Source of the DNA: JAZBPO01 sp963691775
Lineage (GTDB): Bacteria; Pseudomonadota; Gammaproteobacteria; Pseudomonadales; Azotimanducaceae
Length of the DNA: 64,000 nucleotides
Assembly (NCBI GenBank): GCA_963691775.1
Contig: OY829369.1
Span: 2,604,001 to 2,668,000, forward strand
Reading direction: 5' to 3'
This document shows, in pieces, positions 25,081 to 33,996 of this stretch (positions are counted from its first letter, which is position 1; the number at the start of each line of letters is the position of its first letter). The position numbers and the translations under genes were made by a program. Under the pieces are notes generated by a model that saw nothing but the letters and a program-made list of their open reading frames with translations, did not search any database and was not told the origin of the DNA.

Positions 25081-28000
25081 ATGAGTGAACCACGCAACTT
25101 CATGGCCCTCGACTGGGTCAAGGGAGAGATCGAGGAAACGCTCCACCGGGCTCGGGAAGCGCTGGAGGCCTTCGCCGACGCGCCGGACGACCCTACCCTG
25201 GCGCGTCAGTGTCTGACGGGTCTGCACCAGGTCCATGGCACCCTGCAAATGGTAGAACTCACCGGCGCCGCTACGCTCGCCGGCGAGATGGAAGCGCTCG
25301 CTCAGGCGCTCATGAACGGCAGCACCGTTGATGAAGAGCGCGCGCAGGAAGCACTCATGGAGGGCATTCTGCAGTTGCCCTCGCATCTGAACCGAGTGCA
25401 TCGGGGGGCAGAAGACGATCCTCGCGTCCATGCTCTGCTCATGGACCGCATGCGCATGGCGCGGGGCGCTGAAAGGCAGGCGTCAACCGCGGGGCCGGCA
25501 GTTGACCCGGAGACCGTGGCTGCCTTCATGGCAGGAGACAGCCCTACAGAGATCCGCAAGGTGCGTGGGGCCTACCAGAAAGCCATGGTCGCGCTTCTGC
25601 GCGGCAAGCAGCCACCGGGAAAGATGTACCAGTTCTTCGACCGCGCTTTTACACGGCTTGAGGAACTCGTCCCGGCCTCGCCTACGCAGCAGCTCTGGGC
25701 GCTTGCAGGCGTCGCGATGGAAGCCGCTCAGAGTGCTGGTGCAGAGCCCAAGGTCACGCTGCCGCTGTTGCGCGGCCTCGATCAGCAGCTGAAGGATCTC
25801 GCCGGCTCACCAGAAGCCGCGCTGGTCGCGCAGCCGGCTGTGGAGCTCGTTGAACAGATCACCGACTTCATCGCCGCAAGTGGCCATGCATCGCAGCGTC
25901 TAGATGCGGTTCAGGCGGTGCAGGAAGGCGCCGATGAGCCGCTGCCGGTTATCCTGGTGGGCGCCGATGACGAAACCATCGCCATGGTCGCGGCCGCGCT
26001 TCATGAGGAGCTTGCCTCCGTGCGCGATCGGCTCGATCTCTTCGTTCGCGGCAGCGTTGCCGACGCGGAAGGCCTGCATTCCCTGGGCGCTGACCTCCAG
26101 CGCGTCGCTGGAACGCTGCAGGTAGCCGGCCTCGATGCGTTGCGCGAGACCGTCGTCCGCCAGGTCAGCTGGCTACAGTCTCAGGCGAGCGCGACCGGCC
26201 TCGACGAGGAAGCGATCATGGAGGTCGCGAGTGCGGTCCTCTATGTCGACGGTGAGCTCATGCGCCTGGCCGGGATCGACTCGGAAGACGGCGACGGCAT
26301 GCCGGGCTCGCTTTCGGACGCGCAGACTGCAGTCCTGCGGGAAGCACGCGCGTCTCTCGAAGCCGTAAAGCAAGGCATCGTCGACTTCATCGCCTCGGAC
26401 TGGGAGCACGCTCATTTAGAGCGGGTCCCCGGCATGCTAGACGGCGTTGGAAGCGTGCTCGGCCTCGTGCCGCTTGAGCAGGCGGCTACGCTCGTCGAGC
26501 AGTCGCGCACTTACCTCGAAGCAGAGGTCCTCGGTCCCCGTGCGATACCCGAGTGGCAGCGCCTGGACACGCTGGCCGACGCCATTACGAGCATCGATTA
26601 CTACCTCGAGCGTCTGATCGAGGACAGAGTCATTCCAGACGCGCGGTTACTGGAGATCGCCGAGGCGAGCATGGCGCAATTGCGCGCCGAGGCGTCTGCA
26701 TTGTCGATGGACGAAGCGTCGCTCGATGCGCGCCCTGTGTCTTTTCCTACGGCCGCGCCCCGCGAGCCGGGCCTTGGTCCGGAGTCGTCGCGGCCCCAGC
26801 CCGGCGTCGGCTCCGGAGCAATGACTTCGGGAATGACGGAATCGGACGATGATCTTGATGCGACCAGTGTGCGCGCCCCGGACGACATGCCCGACATCGA
26901 GTTGGTGGGCGATGCCGGCACGGATGAAGTGCTGGATTTTGATCTGCCCTCGGCTCCCGACGAAGCGCTCGATGCCTCTGGATTCGACTTCGATCTGCCG
27001 CAGAACAGCGCTGACGATCCGGCGGGGCCAGACGCCGAGCGCGCGCCTGATGGAGCAGCTTCAGTGGCTGCCGGTCGGGGTGCGCTGCTGCCCATGGACG
27101 ATGAACCGACGCTGGTCGACGAGGAGATCGTAGAGATCTTTCTCGAGGAAGTTGTGGAGGTGATGTCGAACCTCGACGCTGCGTTGCCGAAGTGGAGCGC
27201 TGACCCCTCGGACGCAGGCGCTCTGGGTGATATCCGTCGCGCGTTTCACACGCTAAAAGGCAGCGGCCGCATGGTTGGCGCCAATCTACTCGGCGAACTC
27301 GCATGGTCCGTGGAGAACATGCTCAATCGAGTGATCGACGGCACGATCTCGGCGAGTCCGACGGTGCTCGATCTTACGCGCGATGTCCGGGTGCTTGTTC
27401 CCGAGATGAGGAATGCGTTCTCTGAATCCCGCGATGCGGTCGTCGACGTGACGCCCTGGATGGAGCGGGCTGATCTGCTGGCATCGGGCGGTACGGCGGA
27501 TGAGCTGCCCGAACTTCCCGCGGCGGAGGAAGCCCTCCTCGGTACGGCGCCAAACCCTGCGGCCATACTCGACGATGAGTCAGACCAGCCGGACGATCTC
27601 GCCCCGGATGGCGCGGGTGCGGTTGGGTCGGAAGGGTACGGGGCGGTGTTCGGCGCTGGCGGCATTCAAGGTTCCGGCAGCGCTGACGACCCTCTCGACT
27701 TTGCCGACGCGCCTGATGAATCTCCGGCAGAGGAATCAAGCGCCGTAATCGAGTCCGCCGCTCCACTGACGGGTGATGAGCCGTCGGCTTTGTCGGCCCC
27801 CGTCGAAGACGATTTCGATCTTGGGCTCGATCTTGATCACGATCTCGATCTGGCCGATACCGAATCTGATGTGTCGGCGCTGGCTGGCGCATCCGCGGCC
27901 GAGATGAACGATGACCTCGGGCTCGATGACGACCTTGCTCTCGATCTTGATACCGCAGCGCTTCGCAGCGTGTCCGACGATGACGAGGCGCCTTCCGTTC

Positions 28001-31000
28001 CGGCACCCGCGAACGACGATTTCGGACCGCTTGCCACCGGCGATGAGACAGGCGCAGTGCCTCCGCCGGGCAGTGGGCTTGGTCGCGATATGCCATCTAG
28101 CCTTTCGGCACCGGTCGAGGACGACTTTGATCTCGGCCTCGATGGCACCGGCGATAGCGAAGGGGTAGACGGAACCGATGAGCCAAGCCTGTTCGAGATT
28201 TTCGAGCAGGAAGTGCAAGAACATCTCGCCGTCATGCGCAGCTACGTCGAAGCCGCGCGGTCGGCGCAGGGCGTGGCGCCGCTTTCCGAAGGTTTGCGCC
28301 GAGCGATTCATACGATCAAGGGCAGCTCCGCGATGGCGGATTACCCGGGAATATCAGAGATCGCCGCGCCCCTCGAACGCGTCGTTCGTGGCTACATGGA
28401 CCTGCATCGAAACTCTGATCTGGCGCTGTCCGATTTGGTTGCCGCAGGCCTTGCTCGAATCGAGGCTGGACTCGCATCACTGCGTGACACTGGCTCAGAA
28501 CTACCGTTGAGCGAGACCGAGCGTGAGTATCTGGACAAGGCACATGCGCTTCTCAAGCGCCTCGAGAAGGAAGTCCCGGACTCTGCTGATGCGGGCGTAA
28601 AGCCGAGCCCGCGTGACATCTTTGCTGCTGATAGCGTCGAGTTGTTGCTCGACGCGACGGAGGTTCTTGGTGAATGGGCGGCCGCGGGCGTCACGGCCCG
28701 CGTCGGCGCGCTGCGTCAAGAGCTGACGGACATCGCCGCTCGGGCGAGGCCGGTTGGTCAGGATGCCATCGCAGGGCTGGCTGACGCGCTTCGCGATGCG
28801 CATGAGCGCGCTGGCCCGAGGCTTGGACCGATCGCTCGGCCGGTGTTCGAGCGCGCGCACGATGCACTCGTTGACACCCTTGACGCTCTCGCGGCGGACA
28901 TGGACGTGCCCGCTGTCGATGAGAACCTTGCGGAGCTTGCCATGGTGGGCCCTGAGCCGACCGTGGCGATTCCGCCGGTGCTCGAACCCGAGGCGCTGCC
29001 GGTTGCGCAAGTGGAGGAAAGCGTTGCCGGCCTCGACCTCGACCCGGAGATGGTCGAGATCTTCTTCGAAGAAGCCGAAGAGATTCTCGAGACGGTCGAG
29101 CGTGCTCTGGACGCCTGGCCTCTTGGGAGCGCCAGCGCTGCGGATGAGCTCCTGCGTGCCCTGCACACGCTCAAGGGGGGCGCGCGCATGGCGGGTCTGA
29201 CCGGCCTCGGTGAAGAAGCGCACGATCTGGAAAGTTGGATCGCCGAGCGGCGCGCAAACCCCGACGCCACCTCCTTCTCCTCCCTTCGTGAGCGCGTCGA
29301 CATCATGGCGGAGCATGTCGCCATGCTGCGCCGGGGCGAGACCATCGTCCTTGCCCCTCCGGCGCGATACGAGGTTCCGGTGTCTGCTCCGGATGAGGAC
29401 GTGGAGCCGATCACCGCAACCGATGCCGGCACGCTTGAGTCGTCGATGCAGCGGTCGGTTCCAGAGCCGGAACACGCAGGGAGGGTCGAAGCTGTCGCGC
29501 AGGCGCCCGGGCCGGCTGCACCTGTGCGCGATGCGATCGATGCTGACGTCGCAGATACGGACGCCGAGATTCTCGGGTTGTTCCTTGAAGAGGCGAAAGA
29601 GCTGACGGAGATGCTCGATGGCTCGCTTCAAGGCTGGTGCGACGAACCCACGAACGAGATTCATATGGAGAGCGCCCTGCGCGCCCTGCACACCCTGAAA
29701 GGCGGCGCGCGCATGGCCGGCCTCATGAATCTCGGGGAGCGCGTTCACGATCTCGAAACGCGGGTGATCGAACGCAGGGCGGCGGACGAAGCCCTCGACG
29801 CTCAGTTCCTCGCCGGCTTCCAGAGTGAAGTAGACGCATTGTCTGCACGCATTGCCGCGCTGGGTGGTGCTGTACCGAGTAGTGAAACGCCGAGCGACGA
29901 ACCATCGGCCGCAGGGTCGACTTCTGAGGGGCCAAGTCCTCCGAATCAGGCGATGCCGGAGCCCGTCGCTGAGGCGCCGGCTGGCCTCGAGGCGGTCGAG
30001 GCCCTCCCAGCCAGCGCGCCGGAGGCCGCTGCATCGGGCGCTAAGGACGCGCCGCAGGAGATGATCCGGGTATCTGCTGGACTGCTGGACGAGCTCGTCA
30101 ATCTCGCGGGCGAGACGAGCATCATGCGGGGCCGCGTGCAGCAGCAGATAAGTGACTTCGGCGTTGCGCTCGATGAGTTGTCGTCGACGATCGAGCGCCT
30201 GGGTGAGCAGATTCGCCGCCTCGATTCCGAAGCACAGGAACAGGTCTTGTCGCGTCAGGAGGCAGCTCAACGCGCCGAGCGCGCTGGGTACGATGATTTT
30301 GATCCGCTGGAAATGGATCGCTACACCCAGCTCCAGGAACTCACTCGTACACTTGCCGAGTCGACATCGGACGTGAGCGACCTGCGCGATACGCTCGCCG
30401 AACGGATTCGCGACACGGACACGCTGCTGGTTCAGCAGGCGCGCATCAATACCGAGCTGCAGGAGGGACTCATGCGAACGCGCATGGTCCCTTTCGCGCG
30501 ACTCCTGCCCCGCCTGAAGCGCATCGTTCGCCAGGTGGGTCGGGAGTTGGGGAAGCCGGTGGATCTGACGGTAGAGAACGCTGAGGGCGAGGTTGACCGC
30601 AACATTCTGGAACGGATGATCGCGCCTCTTGAGCACATGCTCCGCAACGCCGTCGACCATGGCCTGGAAACACCTGAAATTCGTGCAGAAGTCGGGAAGC
30701 CTCCCGAGGGCGTGATTCGTCTCCGCCTCGATCGAGAGGGCGGCGACATCCTGATCCGAGTTTCCGACGATGGTGGCGGCATCAACGTCGATGGCGTCCG
30801 CGCCAAGGCCATCGAGCGCGGGCTGCTCGATGCGGATGTGGAGCTGGCCGACGGCGAGGTGCTGTCCTTCATCATGGCGCCGGGCTTCTCTACGGCGAAA
30901 AGCGTCACCCAGATTTCCGGGCGCGGTGTCGGGATGGACGTCGTGAACAGCGAGGTGAAGCAGCTCGGCGGCACTATTGCCATTGGCTCAAAGCTCGGTG

Positions 31001-31878
31001 AAGGCACGACCTTTACCGTGCGGCTGCCCTTTACCGTTTCAGTGAACCGAGCGCTTTTGGTCCATGTCGGTAGTGATGTGTTCGCAGTGCCCCTGAATGG
31101 CGTGGAAGGCATTGTCCGCGTGTCGCCGACCCAGCTGATTGCGAGATATGAGGCCAGCGAAACCACGAGCTTTTCGTATGCCGGCCGCGACTACGCGCTC
31201 TCCTACCTTGGCGAATGGCTTGGGGATTCGCGCCGCGTAGTCGAAGACGTTCCCTCCGTACCGATCATCATGGTGCGATCGGGGGATATGGCGATGGCGG
31301 TTCACGTCGACTCGATCGTTGGCAGTCGGGAGATCGTCGTTAAGAGCCTCGGCGGCCAGTTTGCGGGTATCGGTGGCGTTTCCGGCGCCACGATCATGGG
31401 CGATGGTTCCGTCGTCGTGATCCTCGACCTGCCGGCGCTGCTGCGCAGTGCCGGTGCGAGCCTCCAGGTTGACCGCGATGAGCCGTCGCTGCCGGATAAG
31501 GAAGAAGCTGGGCGGCCGGGCCATGTCATGGTCGTCGACGACTCGGTGACGGTCCGCAAAGTCACCACGCGTCTCCTGGAGCGCCGCGGCTACCGCGTCA
31601 GCGTTGCCAAAGATGGTGTCGAGGCGGTCGCTGCGCTCACCGGCGAAAAACCGGATGTGATGTTGCTCGACATAGAAATGCCGCGCATGGATGGCTTCGA
31701 GGTCGCAACGCATGTGCGTAACGACAATGCACTCCGGGACCTTCCGATCATCATGATCACGTCGCGCACGGGCGATAAGCACCGAGCGCGCGCAGAGGCG
31801 ATCGGGGTCAACCGGTTTCTTGGCAAGCCATTCCAGGAGCCGGAACTCCTCGCTGAGATCGAGACGCTGATCTCATGA
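25081..31878 (+). CDS. chpA: ChpA, multi-Hpt hybrid chemosensory kinase
   Basis: This is a giant CheA-type kinase of 2265 residues; the P. aeruginosa homologue is about 2470. In order: an N-terminal Hpt-like domain (H49 in LHQVHGTLQM); two Hpt-like modules without His (Q340 in LQRVAGTL; E447 in LERVPGML); four canonical Hpt domains with H723 (HTLKGSGRM), H1077 (HTIKGSSAM), H1362 and H1537 (both HTLKGGARMAGL); a dimerisation domain from about 1661; an ATPase core with HMLRNAVDHG (~1853) and SGRGVGMDVV; a CheW domain; and a C-terminal receiver with D2197. Long Asp-rich linkers separate modules, notably about 580-690 and 815-1040. It feeds phosphate to PilG and PilH. Confidence 0.96.
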   Translation: MSEPRNFMALDWVKGEIEETLHRAREALEAFADAPDDPTLARQCLTGLHQVHGTLQMVELTGAATLAGEMEALAQALMNGSTVDEERAQEALMEGILQLPSHLNRVHRGAEDDPRVHALLMDRMRMARGAERQASTAGPAVDPETVAAFMAGDSPTEIRKVRGAYQKAMVALLRGKQPPGKMYQFFDRAFTRLEELVPASPTQQLWALAGVAMEAAQSAGAEPKVTLPLLRGLDQQLKDLAGSPEAALVAQPAVELVEQITDFIAASGHASQRLDAVQAVQEGADEPLPVILVGADDETIAMVAAALHEELASVRDRLDLFVRGSVADAEGLHSLGADLQRVAGTLQVAGLDALRETVVRQVSWLQSQASATGLDEEAIMEVASAVLYVDGELMRLAGIDSEDGDGMPGSLSDAQTAVLREARASLEAVKQGIVDFIASDWEHAHLERVPGMLDGVGSVLGLVPLEQAATLVEQSRTYLEAEVLGPRAIPEWQRLDTLADAITSIDYYLERLIEDRVIPDARLLEIAEASMAQLRAEASALSMDEASLDARPVSFPTAAPREPGLGPESSRPQPGVGSGAMTSGMTESDDDLDATSVRAPDDMPDIELVGDAGTDEVLDFDLPSAPDEALDASGFDFDLPQNSADDPAGPDAERAPDGAASVAAGRGALLPMDDEPTLVDEEIVEIFLEEVVEVMSNLDAALPKWSADPSDAGALGDIRRAFHTLKGSGRMVGANLLGELAWSVENMLNRVIDGTISASPTVLDLTRDVRVLVPEMRNAFSESRDAVVDVTPWMERADLLASGGTADELPELPAAEEALLGTAPNPAAILDDESDQPDDLAPDGAGAVGSEGYGAVFGAGGIQGSGSADDPLDFADAPDESPAEESSAVIESAAPLTGDEPSALSAPVEDDFDLGLDLDHDLDLADTESDVSALAGASAAEMNDDLGLDDDLALDLDTAALRSVSDDDEAPSVPAPANDDFGPLATGDETGAVPPPGSGLGRDMPSSLSAPVEDDFDLGLDGTGDSEGVDGTDEPSLFEIFEQEVQEHLAVMRSYVEAARSAQGVAPLSEGLRRAIHTIKGSSAMADYPGISEIAAPLERVVRGYMDLHRNSDLALSDLVAAGLARIEAGLASLRDTGSELPLSETEREYLDKAHALLKRLEKEVPDSADAGVKPSPRDIFAADSVELLLDATEVLGEWAAAGVTARVGALRQELTDIAARARPVGQDAIAGLADALRDAHERAGPRLGPIARPVFERAHDALVDTLDALAADMDVPAVDENLAELAMVGPEPTVAIPPVLEPEALPVAQVEESVAGLDLDPEMVEIFFEEAEEILETVERALDAWPLGSASAADELLRALHTLKGGARMAGLTGLGEEAHDLESWIAERRANPDATSFSSLRERVDIMAEHVAMLRRGETIVLAPPARYEVPVSAPDEDVEPITATDAGTLESSMQRSVPEPEHAGRVEAVAQAPGPAAPVRDAIDADVADTDAEILGLFLEEAKELTEMLDGSLQGWCDEPTNEIHMESALRALHTLKGGARMAGLMNLGERVHDLETRVIERRAADEALDAQFLAGFQSEVDALSARIAALGGAVPSSETPSDEPSAAGSTSEGPSPPNQAMPEPVAEAPAGLEAVEALPASAPEAAASGAKDAPQEMIRVSAGLLDELVNLAGETSIMRGRVQQQISDFGVALDELSSTIERLGEQIRRLDSEAQEQVLSRQEAAQRAERAGYDDFDPLEMDRYTQLQELTRTLAESTSDVSDLRDTLAERIRDTDTLLVQQARINTELQEGLMRTRMVPFARLLPRLKRIVRQVGRELGKPVDLTVENAEGEVDRNILERMIAPLEHMLRNAVDHGLETPEIRAEVGKPPEGVIRLRLDREGGDILIRVSDDGGGINVDGVRAKAIERGLLDADVELADGEVLSFIMAPGFSTAKSVTQISGRGVGMDVVNSEVKQLGGTIAIGSKLGEGTTFTVRLPFTVSVNRALLVHVGSDVFAVPLNGVEGIVRVSPTQLIARYEASETTSFSYAGRDYALSYLGEWLGDSRRVVEDVPSVPIIMVRSGDMAMAVHVDSIVGSREIVVKSLGGQFAGIGGVSGATIMGDGSVVVILDLPALLRSAGASLQVDRDEPSLPDKEEAGRPGHVMVVDDSVTVRKVTTRLLERRGYRVSVAKDGVEAVAALTGEKPDVMLLDIEMPRMDGFEVATHVRNDNALRDLPIIMITSRTGDKHRARAEAIGVNRFLGKPFQEPELLAEIETLIS

Positions 31879-31903
31879 GTTCAGCGTTCGGGAGCGGTGC
31901 GCC

Positions 31904-32383
31904 GTGAGCGATACCCGCGAACTCGCCTGTGTGCTGGTTCCGGTGCACGAACGCCTGCTGCTGCTGCCGAACGTCACGGTTGCGGAAGTCGTGCGCATGC
32001 AGCGGGTTCAGCCAGTGAGCAATGCGCCGCCTTGGCTGGTCGGCATGACCTCCTGGCGTGGCAAGGTTATCCCGGTGCTGTCTCCGGAAGCGGTGCTCAC
32101 CGACGCGGACGCACCGGAGCCCCCGTCTCCGGGCTGTTCGCTCCTGGTCATGAACCGCTCTCGACCGGTGGACGGCCTGGAATTCTACGTGCTGCTCGTG
32201 CGCGCGATGCCGCGCATGCTCTGGGTTGCGGCCGAGGATCTGAGTGTTCTGGACGGGGTACTCGGGGCGGGCGAGGCTGCGCGTCTCAAGCTTGGTCAGG
32301 ACGTAGTGAGCGTACCGCACCTGCCCTTTTTCGAAGACCTGGTCGTGCAGCATAAGCTCACCCCCGGCCAGCGCCGGCACTGA
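31904..32383 (+). CDS. chpC: ChpC, CheW-like accessory protein
   Basis: The product is 159 residues with a single CheW-like domain (LACVLVPVHERLLLLPNVTVAEV, PPWLVGMTSWRGKVIPVLS). In P. aeruginosa chpC follows chpB at the end of this cluster; here it follows chpA directly and no methylesterase gene intervenes. It starts at GTG 31904 with GGAGCGG upstream. Its stop (32381-32383) is one base from that of the convergent rsmE. Confidence 0.87.
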   Translation: MSDTRELACVLVPVHERLLLLPNVTVAEVVRMQRVQPVSNAPPWLVGMTSWRGKVIPVLSPEAVLTDADAPEPPSPGCSLLVMNRSRPVDGLEFYVLLVRAMPRMLWVAAEDLSVLDGVLGAGEAARLKLGQDVVSVPHLPFFEDLVVQHKLTPGQRRH

Positions 32384-32384
32384 G

Positions 32385-33116
32385 TCAGCGGGCCGCCAGA
32401 TCTCCATAGCGAGCCTGCAGCACAGCAAGCCCCACGATTGGCGCGGTCTCGGCGCGCAGAATTCTCGGGCCAAGCCGCAAGCGTCGCCAACCTGCTGTGG
32501 TTGCCCGCGCCACCTCGATGTCGCTGAAGCCTCCCTCAGGACCGGTCAGCAGCACCACCGAGGTGGGTGCGCCGCGCACTGCGTCATCCGACTCGCCGGC
32601 CGGATCGAGTATGAATCCAACTCGATCGCCGCGTGCACTGAGCACCTCGTCGAGGTGCACCGGTTCGGAGAGTTCGGGCATAGCGCTGCGACCACTTTGC
32701 TGGACGGCGTGTCGGAGCACTTCGCGCCAGTGACGCATGCGGTTGGCAAGGCGTGTTTCCTCCAGCCGAACCTCCGTGCGTTCGGTCCGCAGGGGTGTCA
32801 CCTTTGTGACCCCGAGCTCGCAGGCCTTCTGCAGGGCTAGGTCCATGCGCTCTCCGCGGAGCAGCGCAAGACCGAGCTCGACGGACAGCGGGGACTCAAG
32901 ATCCTCGGCGAATGGCGCTTCGAGGTCGAGGACGCAGCGCTTGCGTTGGGCCTCGATGACCGTTCCGTTCGCACTCCACCCGGTGCCGTTGAAGACGCGG
33001 ACGGCATCGCCGACTTTGCGTCGAAGAACGGATACGAGGTAGTGCGTCGTGTCCGGGTCCAGTACGCGTGCGCCGGCCGACAGAGGTCCGTTGACGAGGA
33101 GGCGTGGGACGCGCAC
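32385..33116 (-). CDS. rsmE: 16S rRNA (uracil1498-N3)-methyltransferase RsmE
   Basis: This SPOUT-class methyltransferase modifies U1498 of 16S rRNA. Starting at GTG 33116 gives MRVPRLLVNGPL and 243 residues, the E. coli length. An N-terminal PUA-like domain (HYLVSVLRRKVGDAVRVFNG) precedes the knotted domain with QKACELGVTKVTPL, LTGPEGGFSDIE and the LGPRILRAETA SAM-binding end. It lies 20 nt downstream of metF; no strong Shine-Dalgarno is visible, so the start is chosen on homology. Confidence 0.95.
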   Translation of the reverse strand: MRVPRLLVNGPLSAGARVLDPDTTHYLVSVLRRKVGDAVRVFNGTGWSANGTVIEAQRKRCVLDLEAPFAEDLESPLSVELGLALLRGERMDLALQKACELGVTKVTPLRTERTEVRLEETRLANRMRHWREVLRHAVQQSGRSAMPELSEPVHLDEVLSARGDRVGFILDPAGESDDAVRGAPTSVVLLTGPEGGFSDIEVARATTAGWRRLRLGPRILRAETAPIVGLAVLQARYGDLAAR

Positions 33117-33136
33117 GGCAGGGGAGCCCGCGGCGA

Positions 33137-33982
33137 TCAGGCCGCGAGCGGATGTCCTAGTCGGTGGAGGAGCTGAAGGCTCGGTTTCGACTGATTCATC
33201 GTGTAGAAGTGCAGGCCCGGCGCGCCACCCATGACGAGGCGTTCGCAAAGCTGGCTCACCACGTCGAGGCCGAACGCGGAAAGCGCGGCCGGATCATCGC
33301 GGTAGCGCTCCAGGCGTAGACGAATCCATCGGGGAATTTCGGCCCCACAGGCTTCGGAGAAGCGCTTGAGGCCGTCGAAGTTGGTAATTGGCATGATGCC
33401 CGGAATGATCGGAACCGATACGCCCGCGCTGGCTGCGCGGTCGACAAAGTCGAAGTACGCATCGGCGTTATAAAAATACTGCGTGATGGCTTCGTCGGCG
33501 CCCGCGGCAACCTTCGCGGCGAAGTATTTTATGTCTGCCTCGGGCGATGCCGCGTCGGGATGAATCTCCGGATAGGCAGCCACCTCGATCCTGAAATGAT
33601 TACCGCTGTGGTCCCGCAGAAGCGCAACGAGCTCGGAGGCATAGTGGATGGCGCCGCGCCCGCCCATTCCGGACGGCACGTCGCCGCGCAGTGCGACGAT
33701 GCGGCGTACGCCGGCCTCCCGGTAGCGGTCGACCAGAGTACGAACCGTATTTGCATCATCCGAGCCGATGGACAGGTGCGGCGCGACGGCGCGTCCTTCA
33801 CTCTGGATTTCGAGCACGAGATCAAGCGTTCGATCGCGGGTGGAGCCGCCAGCCCCGTAGGTGACCGAATAGAACTCGGGGCGGATGGCGGCAAGGCGCT
33901 CGCGCACTGCGGCGAGTTTTCGTACGCCCTCATGAGATTTGGGCGGAAAGAACTCGAAGGAAATCCGTTCGAGAGCGGCCAT
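33137..33982 (-). CDS. metF: 5,10-methylenetetrahydrofolate reductase
   Basis: This FAD enzyme makes 5-methyl-THF for homocysteine methylation. The product is 281 residues: ISFEFFPPKSHEG at the start, SVTYGAGGSTRDRT, RIVALRGDVPSG, YPEIHPDA and QYFYNADAYF are all family landmarks. It lies 14 nt downstream of metK, so methionine regeneration and SAM synthesis are co-transcribed (metK-metF-rsmE). ahcY, often in this cluster in relatives, is not here. Confidence 0.96.
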   Translation of the reverse strand: MAALERISFEFFPPKSHEGVRKLAAVRERLAAIRPEFYSVTYGAGGSTRDRTLDLVLEIQSEGRAVAPHLSIGSDDANTVRTLVDRYREAGVRRIVALRGDVPSGMGGRGAIHYASELVALLRDHSGNHFRIEVAAYPEIHPDAASPEADIKYFAAKVAAGADEAITQYFYNADAYFDFVDRAASAGVSVPIIPGIMPITNFDGLKRFSEACGAEIPRWIRLRLERYRDDPAALSAFGLDVVSQLCERLVMGGAPGLHFYTMNQSKPSLQLLHRLGHPLAA

Positions 33983-33996
33983 GATCCGGTTCCGCC

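Noticed and set aside
28501..30660. 719-codon open frame on the minus strand across chpA
   Set aside because: The opposite strand encodes well-conserved Hpt and CheA domains; long antisense frames are expected at this GC content.
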